NCBI RefSeq assembly: GCF_022761035.1
Contig: NZ_JAKWJP010000003.1
Location: 124,001-188,000, forward strand
Direction of reading: 5' to 3'
Origin: Microbacterium sp. SS28
Lineage (GTDB): Bacteria; Actinomycetota; Actinomycetes; Actinomycetales; Microbacteriaceae
Length of the DNA: 64,000 bases
Shown here: positions 24,475 to 33,286 of the stretch, piece after piece
How positions within the stretch are numbered: position 1 is the first letter of the stretch
Layout: every line of letters begins with the position of its first letter
Made by a program: the position numbers and the translations under genes
The notes under the pieces: generated by a model
Told to the model about the DNA's origin: nothing
Seen by the model: only the letters and a program-made list of their open reading frames with translations
The model's database searches: none

Positions 24475-26208
24475 GTGCTGGCCAAACTTCTCGTCCGCTA
24501 TCTCAAACCGTCAGGCTGGCTCCTGCTCGGCGTGCTGCTGTTCCAGTCGGCATCCGCCCTCGCCTCGCTCTACCTGCCCAGCCTCAACGCCGACATCATC
24601 GACAACGGCGTCACCAAGGGCGACACCGAGTACATCTGGCGCACCGGCGTCTTCATGCTCACGGTCTCGCTCGCGCAGATCCTCGCGTCCATCATCGCGA
24701 CGTGGTTCGCCGCCCGCGCGGCGATGAAGCTCGGGCGCGACATCCGCGACGACATCTTCGAGCGCGTCTCGGGCTTCTCCGAGCGCGAGGTCACGGGCTT
24801 CGGCGCAGGGTCGCTCATCACGCGCAACACGAACGACGTGCAGCAGGTGCAGATGCTCACGATGATGGCGGCGACGTTCCTCGTGACGGCGCCGCTGCTC
24901 GCCATCGGCGGCATCATCCTCGCGATCGAGCAGAGCGCGAGCCTCGCATGGATCATCGCCGTGGCGGTGCCCGTGCTGCTCGTCGTCGCCGGCATCCTGA
25001 TCTCCCGCATGGTGCCGCTGTTCCGCAGCTACCAGGGCAAGCTCGACGGCGTGAACCGCGTGATGCGCGAGCAGCTCACGGGCATCCGCGTCATCCGCGC
25101 GTTCATCCGCGAGCCCATCGAAGAGGAGCGCTTCCGCGAAGCCAACACCGAGATCATGGTCATCGGCCGCAAGGTCGGCTCGCTGTTCGTGCTGCTGTTC
25201 CCCGCGGTCATGCTCATCCTCAACGTGACAGTGGTCGCGGTGATCTGGTTCGGCGGCATCAAGGTCGACGCGGGCGAGGTGCAGATCGGCACGCTCTTCG
25301 CGTTCATGCAGTACGTCATGATCATCCTCTCGGGCGTCATGATGGCGAGCTTCATGACGCTCATGATCCCGCGCGCCGCGGTCTCGGCCGAGCGCGTCGG
25401 CGAGGTGCTCGACACGACGTCATCGCTCGAGCGTGCCGCCGACGCCGTCGCCGACTTCCCCACGCCCGGCACCATCGCGTTCCGCGACGTGTCGTTCACC
25501 TATCCGGGCGCCGAGCACCCGATCCTGTCGGGCATCACCTTCACGGCGGCCCCCGGCGAGACCGTCGCGGTCGTCGGCTCGACCGGCGCCGGCAAGACGA
25601 CGCTCATCTCGCTCATTCCGCGGCTGTTCGACGTCACCGACGGCGTCGTCGAGGTGGGGGGCCGCGATGTGCGGCGCGCAGACCTCGACGCGCTCTGGGG
25701 CACGATCGGGCTCGTTCCGCAGCGTCCATTCCTGTTCTCGGGCACGATCGCGTCCAACCTGCGGTTCGGCCGCGAGGACGCGACGGACGCCGAGCTCTGG
25801 CGGGCGCTCGAGATCGCCCAGGCGAGCGACTTCGTGAGCCAGATGGAGGGCGGGCTCGACGCCCCGATCTCGCAGGGCGGCACCAACGTGTCGGGCGGCC
25901 AGCGCCAGCGCCTCGCGATCGCCCGCGCGATCGTCCACGAGCCGCGGGTACTCGTGTTCGACGACTCGTTCTCGGCGCTCGACCTCACAACCGACGCGCG
26001 CCTGAGGCAGGCGCTGTGGCGTGAGCTGCCCGACGTCACGAAGATCGTCGTCGCGCAGCGCATCTCGACCATCACCGACGCAGACCGCATCGTCGTCCTC
26101 GACGACGGCGGCATCGTGGGACTCGGCACGCACGAGCAGCTGCTCGAGACGAGCCAGACCTACCGCGAGATCGTCGAATCCCAGCTCGGAGCGGAGGTCG
26201 CCCGATGA
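24475..26208 (+). CDS. ABC exporter half-transporter, subunit 1 (fused permease-ATPase, degenerate Walker B)
   Basis: 577 residues from GTG 24475 behind AGGAG. Six-helix type-I exporter membrane domain (about 1-300), then ATPase with Walker A GSTGAGKT (368-375), intact signature SGGQ (473-476), and Walker B VLVFDD: Asp497 replaces the catalytic Glu. Together with subunit 2 this forms one weak and one competent ATP site, as in heterodimeric exporters such as TM287/288 and BmrCD. The next gene overlaps by four bases (ATGA). Probable drug, peptide or lipid export. Likely controlled through the palindrome at 24331-24340. Confidence 0.92.
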   Translation: MLAKLLVRYLKPSGWLLLGVLLFQSASALASLYLPSLNADIIDNGVTKGDTEYIWRTGVFMLTVSLAQILASIIATWFAARAAMKLGRDIRDDIFERVSGFSEREVTGFGAGSLITRNTNDVQQVQMLTMMAATFLVTAPLLAIGGIILAIEQSASLAWIIAVAVPVLLVVAGILISRMVPLFRSYQGKLDGVNRVMREQLTGIRVIRAFIREPIEEERFREANTEIMVIGRKVGSLFVLLFPAVMLILNVTVVAVIWFGGIKVDAGEVQIGTLFAFMQYVMIILSGVMMASFMTLMIPRAAVSAERVGEVLDTTSSLERAADAVADFPTPGTIAFRDVSFTYPGAEHPILSGITFTAAPGETVAVVGSTGAGKTTLISLIPRLFDVTDGVVEVGGRDVRRADLDALWGTIGLVPQRPFLFSGTIASNLRFGREDATDAELWRALEIAQASDFVSQMEGGLDAPISQGGTNVSGGQRQRLAIARAIVHEPRVLVFDDSFSALDLTTDARLRQALWRELPDVTKIVVAQRISTITDADRIVVLDDGGIVGLGTHEQLLETSQTYREIVESQLGAEVAR

Positions 26209-28328
26209 GCGCCGACAAGCCCACCCGCCGGCGCAGCCGGACCCTCGCCGCCGTCGCCGAGCTGAGCGCCGAAGAGAAGCTCGAGATCGAGCTCGGCGAG
26301 CAGGCGCGCATCTCCGCCGACGACTGGAGCGGCGCCGTCGCCCCCGGCAAGGCCGCGCAGTTCTGGCCCGCCTTCCGACGGCTCATCGGCCTGCTGCGCC
26401 CGCACGCCCTCGCGTTCGTGCTCGTGTCGATCCTCGGATCCATCGGCGTCGTGCTCGCGGTGCTCTCGCCCAAGATCCTCGGCGAGGCGACGAACATCCT
26501 CTTCGAGGGCGTCGTGTCGGGGATGGCGCCGGCCGGCGCTACGCAGGCGCAGGTCGTCGCGGGGCTCGAGGCCGAGGGTCAGCAGGACCTCGCCAACATG
26601 GTCGCGGCGATGCAGCACTTCGTCCCCGGGGCCGGCGTCGACTTCGTGGCGCTGAGCCGCGTGCTGCTCATCGTGCTCGCCCTGTACTTCGCGTCGTCGA
26701 TCCTGCTGTGGCTGCAGGGCTACGTCATCAACGTCATCATGGTGCGGGTCATGTGGCGCCTGCGCGAAGACGTCGAGGCGAAGATCAACCGCCTCCCGCT
26801 GCGCTACTTCGACCGGGTGCAGCGCGGCGAGCTCATCTCGCGCGTCACCAACGACATCGACAACATCACGCAGATGATGCAGCAGTCGCTGTCGCAGGCG
26901 CTCACGAGCGTGCTCACCGTGATCGGCGTGCTCATCATGATGCTGTCGATCTCGTGGCAGCTCACCCTCGTCGTGCTCGTGAGCTTCCCGCTCATGGGCG
27001 TGCTCTTCGGCGTCATCGGGCCGCGGTCGCAGAAGGCGTTCGGCATCCAGTGGCGCAAGGTCGGGCGCCTCAACTCGCGCGTCGAGGAGTCGTTCTCGGG
27101 GCACGCGCTCGTCAAGGTCTTCGGCCGCGAGCAGGCCTCGCGGGAGGCGTTCCGCGCCGAGAACGAAGAGCTCTACCAGGCCTCGTTCAAGGCGCAGTTC
27201 CTGTCGGGCATCATGATGCCCGCGATGCTCTTCATCGGAAACCTGACCTACGTCGGCATCGCCGTGTTCGGCGCGCTCATGGTCGCGGGCGGCCAGCTGC
27301 GACTCGGCGACGTGCAGGCCTTCATCCAGTACTCGCAGCAGTTCACGCAGCCGCTGTCGGAGCTGGGCGGAATGGCCGCGGTCGTGCAGTCGGGCACGGC
27401 ATCCGCCGAGCGCGTCTTCGAGCTGCTCGACGAGACCGAGCAGGACCCCGACGCCGCCGACGCCCCCGCGCCGGTCGAGGGCGACGGCACGATCGAGTTC
27501 CAGGATGTCGCGTTCTCGTACTCGCCCGAACGCCCCCTGATCCACGACCTGTCGTTCCGGGTCGAGCCCGGGCAGACTGTCGCGATCGTGGGTCCGACGG
27601 GCGCGGGCAAGACGACGCTCGTCAACCTGCTCATGCGGTTCTACGAGCTGGACAGCGGACGCATCCTGCTCAACGGCCAGGACATCGCCCTGCTCACGCG
27701 ACGCGACATCCGCGCCAAGACGGGCATGGTCCTGCAGGATCCGTGGCTGTTCGCCGGCACCATCCGCGAGAACATCCGCTACGGCCGGGCCGACGCCACC
27801 GACGACGAGATCCTCGCCGCCGCGCGGGCGACGTATGTCGACCGGTTCGTGCACTCGCTGCCCGACGGGTACGACACGCTCCTCGATGAGGACGCGTCGA
27901 ACATCTCGGCGGGCGAGAAGCAGCTCATCACGATCGCGCGCGCGTTCGTCGCGCAGCCGTCGGTGCTCATCCTCGACGAGGCCACGAGCTCCGTCGACAC
28001 CCGCACCGAGCTGCTGCTGCAGCACGCGATGGCGGCGCTCCGCGAAGGACGCACGTCCTTCGTCATCGCGCACCGCCTCTCGACGATCCGCGACGCCGAC
28101 CTCATCCTCGTGATGGAGAACGGCGGCATCGTCGAGAAGGGCACGCACGACGAGCTCATCGCGACGCACGGCGCCTACTTCCGCCTGTACAACTCGCAGT
28201 TCGAGCAGGCCGCGACCGATCTCGACGAAGAGGCGCGCGCTCTCGCCGAAGCCCAGGCGAAGGACGACGCCGGCGAGTCGGACAGCGCCGAGGACGCGAT
28301 CGAGGGCGAGGCCGCTCCGGTCAGGTGA
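26205..28328 (+). CDS. ABC exporter half-transporter, subunit 2 (fused permease-ATPase)
   Basis: 707 residues, with a 60-residue charged N-terminal extension and an acidic C-terminal tail. Membrane domain about 60-430, including an extra periplasmic/loop insertion around residues 100-150 (MVAAMQHFVPGAGVDF). ATPase: Walker A GPTGAGKTT (463 onward), non-canonical signature SAGEK (568-572), Walker B ILDE with the catalytic Glu592. Its Walker motifs face the good SGGQ of subunit 1, and its SAGEK faces subunit 1's Asp-Asp Walker B, giving the expected consensus/degenerate site pair. Translationally coupled to subunit 1. Confidence 0.92.
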   Translation: MSADKPTRRRSRTLAAVAELSAEEKLEIELGEQARISADDWSGAVAPGKAAQFWPAFRRLIGLLRPHALAFVLVSILGSIGVVLAVLSPKILGEATNILFEGVVSGMAPAGATQAQVVAGLEAEGQQDLANMVAAMQHFVPGAGVDFVALSRVLLIVLALYFASSILLWLQGYVINVIMVRVMWRLREDVEAKINRLPLRYFDRVQRGELISRVTNDIDNITQMMQQSLSQALTSVLTVIGVLIMMLSISWQLTLVVLVSFPLMGVLFGVIGPRSQKAFGIQWRKVGRLNSRVEESFSGHALVKVFGREQASREAFRAENEELYQASFKAQFLSGIMMPAMLFIGNLTYVGIAVFGALMVAGGQLRLGDVQAFIQYSQQFTQPLSELGGMAAVVQSGTASAERVFELLDETEQDPDAADAPAPVEGDGTIEFQDVAFSYSPERPLIHDLSFRVEPGQTVAIVGPTGAGKTTLVNLLMRFYELDSGRILLNGQDIALLTRRDIRAKTGMVLQDPWLFAGTIRENIRYGRADATDDEILAAARATYVDRFVHSLPDGYDTLLDEDASNISAGEKQLITIARAFVAQPSVLILDEATSSVDTRTELLLQHAMAALREGRTSFVIAHRLSTIRDADLILVMENGGIVEKGTHDELIATHGAYFRLYNSQFEQAATDLDEEARALAEAQAKDDAGESDSAEDAIEGEAAPVR

Positions 28329-28555
28329 CGGACGACGGTCCCCACGGCCACTCCACTCGCCGCTGACGCGTCGGTGGAGCCGCCGGCCGCGTGGGCCCGA
28401 CCGCGGCGCGCGCTGCGCCGGCCGCGGCATCCGTCGGCTCTTTCCCGGCAATCCGTCGAATCGTTTCGTTCCCAATGGACGCGGGGCCAGGCGGGCGCCT
28501 AGGGTAGGACGGCCCGCCGGACACGGCGTGGCCGTACGAACAGGAGAAGGCAGGA

Positions 28556-29566
28556 ATGGTCGAGTATCGCTACCTCGGAAACAGCGGCTTCAAGGTCTCG
28601 GAGATCACGTACGGCAACTGGGTGACGCACGCGTCGCAGGTCGGCGACGACGCGGCGATCGCGACGGTGCACGCGGCGCTCGACGCCGGCATCACGACTT
28701 TCGACACCGCTGACGTGTACGCGAACACCGAGGCCGAGATCGTCCTCGGCAAGGCGCTCGCGGGTCAGCGTCGCGAGGGCCTCGAGATCCTCACGAAGGT
28801 CTACTGGCCCATCGGCCCCAAGGGCGCCAACGATGTGGGCCTGAGCCGCAAGCACATCCACGACGGCATCAACGGCTCGCTCAAGCGTCTCGGCGTCGAC
28901 TACGTCGACCTCTACCAGGCCCACCGCTACGACTACGAGACGCCCATCGAGGAGACGTTCCAGGCGTTCGCCGACGTCGTCCGCCAGGGCAAGGCGCTGT
29001 ACATCGGCGTCTCGGAGTGGACCGCGGAGCAGCTGCGCGAGGGTCACGCGCTCGCGAAGGAGCTCGGTATCCAGCTCGTGTCGAACCAGCCGCAGTACTC
29101 GGCGCTGTGGCGCGTCATCGAGGAGAAGGTCGTGCCGACCTCGGTCGAGCTCGGCATCTCGCAGATCGTGTGGTCGCCCATCGCGCAGGGCGTGCTCTCG
29201 GGCAAGTACCTGCCCGGCCAGCCCGTGCCGGAAGGTTCGCGCGCGACCGACGAGAAGAGCGGAGCGCACTTCATCCAGCGGTTCCTGCGCGACGACGTCC
29301 TCGCCGCCGTGCAGCGGCTGCAGCCCGTCGCCGACGAGGCGGGCCTCACGCTCGCCCAGCTCGCGATCGCGTGGGTGCTGCAGAACCCGAACGTCGCCTC
29401 GGCGCTGGTCGGAGCATCCCGTCCCGAGCAGATCGCCTCGAACGTCAAGGCCTCGGGCGTGAAGCTCGACGCCGATGCGCTGGCCGCGATCGACGAGGCG
29501 CTGGGCGGCGTCGCCGAGCGCGACCCCGAGAAGACCTACGAGGTCTCGCCCGCGACGCGTCCCTGA
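28556..29566 (+). CDS. Aldo/keto reductase (Kv-beta/YghZ-like group)
   Basis: 336 residues with SD AGGAG. The active-site tetrad is visible: Asp and Tyr in TTFDTADVYANTE, Lys in EILTKVYW, His in DLYQAHRYD. NADPH-binding end: ALVGASRPEQIASN. The start MVEYRYLGNSGFKVSEITYGNW is typical of the potassium-channel beta subunit-like group that reduces aldehydes and methylglyoxal. Single gene. The 227-base gap before it holds a TAGGGT box (28501-28506) and short GC-rich inverted repeats, nothing else. It is followed by a large 74-base palindrome. Confidence 0.9.
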   Translation: MVEYRYLGNSGFKVSEITYGNWVTHASQVGDDAAIATVHAALDAGITTFDTADVYANTEAEIVLGKALAGQRREGLEILTKVYWPIGPKGANDVGLSRKHIHDGINGSLKRLGVDYVDLYQAHRYDYETPIEETFQAFADVVRQGKALYIGVSEWTAEQLREGHALAKELGIQLVSNQPQYSALWRVIEEKVVPTSVELGISQIVWSPIAQGVLSGKYLPGQPVPEGSRATDEKSGAHFIQRFLRDDVLAAVQRLQPVADEAGLTLAQLAIAWVLQNPNVASALVGASRPEQIASNVKASGVKLDADALAAIDEALGGVAERDPEKTYEVSPATRP

Positions 29567-29596
29567 TCGCTCGCGCCTGACACCTCGCACCGACCA

Positions 29597-29670
29597 CAGC
29601 GTCGGAGATCCGCGTAACGTCGGACCGAATCCTCGTGATCGGTCCGACGGACGCCGGATCTCCGACGCTG
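29597..29670. repeat. 74-bp nested palindrome (strong hairpin, REP-like)
   Basis: The outer arms (29597-29612 and 29655-29670) are a perfect 16-bp inverted repeat containing CGTCGGAGATCC. The inner arms GTCGGACCGA and TCGGTCCGAC are a perfect 10-bp repeat around a 10-base loop, with a 6x6 internal loop between the two. It fills the gap between the aldo/keto reductase and the NUDIX gene. No T-run follows. It could be a bidirectional terminator or a dispersed palindromic element. Confidence 0.75.
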
Positions 29671-29689
29671 CGGCGTGAAAGGGGTGGAC

Positions 29690-30175
29690 ATGCCGGTGCA
29701 CAGCGCGGGACTCCTCCTGTACCGGGTCCCCACGGCCGGGCCGGCCGAGGTGCTGATTGCGCACATGGGCGGCCCGTTCTGGGCTGCGAAGGACGACGGC
29801 GCGTGGTCGATCCCGAAGGGCGAGTTCGACCCGGAGTCCGAGACGCCGCTCGACGCGGCGCGGCGCGAGTTCGGCGAGGAGCTCGGCATCGCGCCTCCGC
29901 CCGAGCCCTACGCCGAACTCGGCACGTGGGCGTACTCGTCGGGCAAGCGCATCACGGTCTTCGTCGTGGACGGCGCGGACGTCTCGCTCGACGGTCTCGA
30001 GTTCGGCGAGTTCGAGCTGGAATGGCCGCCTCGATCGGGCCGCACGCAGTCCTTCCCCGAGGTCGACAGGGCCGAGTGGATGCCGCTCCCCGCCGCCCGC
30101 GACAAGCTCGTGAAGGGTCAGCGGCCGGCCCTCGACGCGCTCGACGCGCACCTCTCGGCGGCGGGCGCGGACTGA
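29690..30175 (+). CDS. NUDIX hydrolase
   Basis: 161 residues from ATG 29690, six bases after AGGGG. The Nudix box is PKGEFDPESETPLDAARREFGEELGI (44-67 in outline): REFGEELGI is intact, but the first spacer has one extra residue (G-x6-E instead of G-x5-E). The flanks AGLLLYR and WSIPKGE match the group annotated as DNA mismatch/NTP-type NUDIX proteins of actinobacteria. Substrate unknown. No clear operon partner; VOC gene follows after 74 bases. Confidence 0.88.
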   Translation: MPVHSAGLLLYRVPTAGPAEVLIAHMGGPFWAAKDDGAWSIPKGEFDPESETPLDAARREFGEELGIAPPPEPYAELGTWAYSSGKRITVFVVDGADVSLDGLEFGEFELEWPPRSGRTQSFPEVDRAEWMPLPAARDKLVKGQRPALDALDAHLSAAGAD

Positions 30176-30249
30176 CGCGCCGGGGTTCTTGCGGCGCGCC
30201 CGGCGCGGCGTGAGACTGGCCGGGTCGGCTCCGCACGAGAGGACCCCTG

Positions 30250-30612
30250 ATGGCTCACGGCGACATCACGCACATCGACATCCCGGTCAGCGACTTCCCC
30301 CGGGCGACGGCGTTCTACTCGGGACTGTTCGGGTGGAAGCTCGCCGAGCTCCCGGGCTTCGAGGGCTACCCCATGTGGCGCGCGCCCAACGAGATCTCGG
30401 GCGGCGGCCTCGCTCCACGTGATGAGGGGTTCTCGCAGCCGCGCTCCTACGTCGAGGTCGACTCGATCGACGACACGGTCGTCGCGGCGCTCGAGTCGGG
30501 CGGCAGCGTGCTCATGGCCAAGTCCGAGATCACCCCGACGAGCTGGTGGGCGGTCATCGGCGATCCCGACGGCAACGAGATCGGCCTCTTCGAGGGCTCG
30601 ACCGGAGTCTGA
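30250..30612 (+). CDS. VOC-family (glyoxalase/bleomycin-resistance fold) protein
   Basis: 120 residues with SD GAGAGGA. Two beta-alpha-beta-beta-beta modules: the first starts ITHIDIPVSDFPRATAFYSGLFGWKL, the second ends DPDGNEIGLFEG, where the His and Glu at module starts and ends are candidate metal ligands (H10, E116-type position). The family includes dioxygenases, isomerases and drug-binding proteins, so function is open. Confidence 0.85.
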   Translation: MAHGDITHIDIPVSDFPRATAFYSGLFGWKLAELPGFEGYPMWRAPNEISGGGLAPRDEGFSQPRSYVEVDSIDDTVVAALESGGSVLMAKSEITPTSWWAVIGDPDGNEIGLFEGSTGV

Positions 30613-30642
30613 CGCGGGCCGCGGGAGCGGCGCGCCGGCGGG

Positions 30643-31173
30643 TCAGCGGCCGTTCTTGGGGGCGGCCGACACGTCGAGCTTGGGGTGCGTGCCGAGTGAC
30701 GACCACGCGCTCTCGGTGCCCTTCGCGGCGTGCTCCGATGCGCGCACGGCGCGCTCGTCGGCCCACGCGTTGAGCACGTGGCCGGAGTGCCCGCGGACGT
30801 GCTCGAGCACGACATCCGGAAGCCCCGCGGCCCTGCGCGCGTCGCGCGCCGCGATGAGCTGCTCGAGCAGCTCGCGGTTCTTCGTCGGGGCGCCGGCGGA
30901 GGTCTTCCACCCGCGGCGGCGGTGGCCGTCCATCCACTTCTCGTAGCTGTCGATCGCGTACTTCGAGTCGGCCTGCACGACGAGGTCGCGCACATCGGCG
31001 TGGTCCTCGATGGCGCGCAGCAGGCCGAGCAGCTCGCCGATGTTGTTCGTCCCGGTCGGCAGCGCTCCCGCCGCCCAGTGCCCGTCTTCGGCGACCCATG
31101 CCCAGCCGGTCGGTCCCGGGTTGCCCTTGCAGGCGCCGTCGGTGGCCACGATGTAGGGAGCGTCGGAAGTCAC
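30643..31173 (-). CDS. rnhA: Ribonuclease HI
   Basis: 176 residues. Catalytic carboxylates in order: D12 (ATDGACKGNPGP), E47 (NNIGELLGLL), D69 (VQADSKYAID), D139 (NAWADERA), with the catalytic His129 in VRGHSGH. Degrades RNA of RNA/DNA hybrids. The length is normal plus a 25-residue C-terminal tail. It is preceded by the MarR gene on the same strand (10-base gap), possibly read through from the ABC-2 operon. Confidence 0.93.
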   Translation of the reverse strand: MTSDAPYIVATDGACKGNPGPTGWAWVAEDGHWAAGALPTGTNNIGELLGLLRAIEDHADVRDLVVQADSKYAIDSYEKWMDGHRRRGWKTSAGAPTKNRELLEQLIAARDARRAAGLPDVVLEHVRGHSGHVLNAWADERAVRASEHAAKGTESAWSSLGTHPKLDVSAAPKNGR

Positions 31174-31183
31174 TCGGGCAAGG

Positions 31184-31666
31184 CTACCCGGCGGCCGGCT
31201 CCTCCCGGTGCGCGCGCCACTCCTCGACGAGCTCCGGCATGCGCGTCGCGAGAAAACGCAGGAAGTCGGCGGTCGCGCGAGCGCGGGCGACGGAGGCAGG
31301 GGCCTCGCCGTTGTCGTCGGCGATGAGGTCCATGAAGTCGGCGAGCCGGGTGTACAGCGGCGCGTTCGCGGTCGCGACGTCGCTCCACGCGTCGTCGGCG
31401 AGGTCGTATCGATCGCGGCGATCTCCGGGACGCGAGATGCGCCGGATCATGTGGATCGAGTGCAGGTAGCGGACCGCGCCCGACACGGCGGCGGCCGAGA
31501 CGCCGAGCCGCTCGGCGAGCTCGGCGGCCGTGTAGCCGTCGTCGGGCGAGCCGACCAGAGCCATCATGACGCGGCTCGGCATCCGCGCCATTCCGGCGGC
31601 CGTCAGAAGCGAGGCGGCCTGCTCGGCCGCATCGGTTCCCGGATGCTCGTCCCCCACGCGGTTCAC
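31184..31666 (-). CDS. MarR/GbsR-type transcriptional regulator
   Basis: 160 residues. Winged helix: MPSRVMMALVGSPDDGYTAAELAERLGVSAAAVSGAVRYL with recognition helix SAAAVSGAVRYLHSIHMI and wing RRISRPGDRRDRYDL. The C-terminal helices form the dimer region. The GTG start follows the TAG stop of the permease gene with no spacer, so the regulator is the third gene of the ABC-2 operon and probably represses it from the site near 34227-34247. Confidence 0.85.
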   Translation of the reverse strand: MNRVGDEHPGTDAAEQAASLLTAAGMARMPSRVMMALVGSPDDGYTAAELAERLGVSAAAVSGAVRYLHSIHMIRRISRPGDRRDRYDLADDAWSDVATANAPLYTRLADFMDLIADDNGEAPASVARARATADFLRFLATRMPELVEEWRAHREEPAAG

Positions 31667-33286
31667 CTACCCGGCGCTCGCGAGCTCGCGGCGCTGCATG
31701 AGGGTCAGGGATGCCGCCGCCCCCACCCCCACGGTCAGCAGCAGCCACCACATCCCGCGCAGATCGACCTCGTCTCCACTCGGGACCGGCGCGACCGAGA
31801 ACGGCGAGAGGTTCGTGACCCATTCCGGCAGCCCCAGCAGCGGGCCGAAGAGCCCGAAGACGATGGCGGCGGTGACGAGCGTCCAGCCGAGGGGGATCGT
31901 CCAGCGGGGCGCGATCGTGAAGATGACCGCCGTCAGGACGAGGAAGACGGATGCTGCGACGACCTGTCCCGCAGCGGCGACGAATGCGTCCTGGGTGAGG
32001 CTCGCGCCGTTCGCCGATCGGGCTGAACCCGTCCACGCGCCCACGAAGGCCGCGGCGCACGTCAGCACGATCGCGATGAACCCGATGACGACGAAATCGG
32101 CGAGCCATCGCACCCGCTGCACGGGTGTGGCCAGGACCGGCTCCGCCGTTCCGTGCGCCTCCTCCTGACGGGCGCGGGCGACCGTCTGCACGGCGGCGCA
32201 CGCCGCGAGCAGGCCGACCATCGTGAAGAACACGACGACGACCGCCTGTTCGAGGTCGGCCTCCGCCGAGAGGGCCCTGAGCATGTCCGCGACCGCCGGA
32301 TTGTCCGAGCCCATCTCGTTCACGACCGAGCCGAGCGAGGTCGAGAGGGCTCCCGCGAAGAACGCGCCCGCCATCCATCCGATCGTCGAGCCCGCCGCGA
32401 GCCGCGTGACGAGCGCCGTCGTGGACGACAGCGCGGGGCGCGCGGCCGAGCGGCCGTGTCGCTCGGCGACGATGCTCCCGCCGAGGTCCCGGACGGTCTG
32501 GAGCGCCAGTGCCGCTCCTGCGAAGACGACGAACGCCGCAAGGCAGAGCAGAGCGGGCCACCAGAGGTTCTCGTCGAACGCGCGCGTGTTCTCGGCCCAC
32601 CCGAATGGCGAGAGCCAGGTCAGCCACGAGCTCTCCATGTGCGTGAGGTCGTCACTCGGGGTGCCGACAGCGTTGCCGATGCCGGCGATGAAATAGGTCA
32701 CCACGAGCACCCAGACGGCGAGCGAGTTCGCGCCGCGCGAGGTGCGCATGAGCTGCGCCGAGAGGAGGGCGAAGCCGAGGTAGGTCAGCCCGCCGCACGC
32801 GGCGGTGAAGCCCGCGAGCAGCGACCCCTCGGTCGGGGATCCGCCGCTGAGGAAGGCCGCCGCGACGAGGACGCCCAGGATCGCGTTCGCGAGCACGCCG
32901 TGGACGATCGTCGCGACCGTCGGCAGGGTCCTCCCGGCCGTCGTCGCGGCCACGAGCTCGAGACGTCCGGCCTCCTCGTCGCCGCGCGTGTGGCGCACCG
33001 CGAGGAACGTGCTCATGAATGCCGCCATCATCACGAGGAAGGGCAGGAGCAGGAAAACCATGAAGGCCGACTCGTCGGGTCCCGAAGGCAGCCCGCGGAA
33101 GAGCAGGATGACGGGGTTGGCCATCACGGTCGCGAGAAGGGTCGTGCGTTCCTGATCATTGCCGTAGGTCGTCGCCGTGCCGTTCAGGCCCGCGAGGGCG
33201 AGCGCCATCGTGCCGAGGATCCACAGGGTCAGCTGCAGCCAGTCGCGACGAAGGCGCTGGGCGAGCAGGATCCCGACGCGCCTCAT
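31667..33286 (-). CDS. ABC-2-type exporter permease (polyketide/antibiotic exporter group)
   Basis: 539 residues with about 12 hydrophobic segments in two similar halves (first starts LRRDWLQLTLWILGTMALALAGL, second RLAAGSTIGWMAGAFFAGAL). This duplicated ABC-2 layout is usual in actinobacterial 'polyketide antibiotic exporters'. The RQEEAHGTAEPVLATPVQRVRWL and GDEEAGRLELVAATTAGR segments are the matching cytoplasmic coupling loops of the two halves. It overlaps the ATPase gene upstream by four bases. Confidence 0.88.
   Translation of the reverse strand: MRRVGILLAQRLRRDWLQLTLWILGTMALALAGLNGTATTYGNDQERTTLLATVMANPVILLFRGLPSGPDESAFMVFLLLPFLVMMAAFMSTFLAVRHTRGDEEAGRLELVAATTAGRTLPTVATIVHGVLANAILGVLVAAAFLSGGSPTEGSLLAGFTAACGGLTYLGFALLSAQLMRTSRGANSLAVWVLVVTYFIAGIGNAVGTPSDDLTHMESSWLTWLSPFGWAENTRAFDENLWWPALLCLAAFVVFAGAALALQTVRDLGGSIVAERHGRSAARPALSSTTALVTRLAAGSTIGWMAGAFFAGALSTSLGSVVNEMGSDNPAVADMLRALSAEADLEQAVVVVFFTMVGLLAACAAVQTVARARQEEAHGTAEPVLATPVQRVRWLADFVVIGFIAIVLTCAAAFVGAWTGSARSANGASLTQDAFVAAAGQVVAASVFLVLTAVIFTIAPRWTIPLGWTLVTAAIVFGLFGPLLGLPEWVTNLSPFSVAPVPSGDEVDLRGMWWLLLTVGVGAAASLTLMQRRELASAG

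Noticed and set aside
24386..24727. A frame starting at ATG 24386 with GGAGGGGG before it, overlapping the first exporter gene.
   Set aside because: The good SD made it tempting, but the peptide runs into the ABC gene in another frame as an Arg/Ser-rich shadow. At most the first codons could be a leader peptide.
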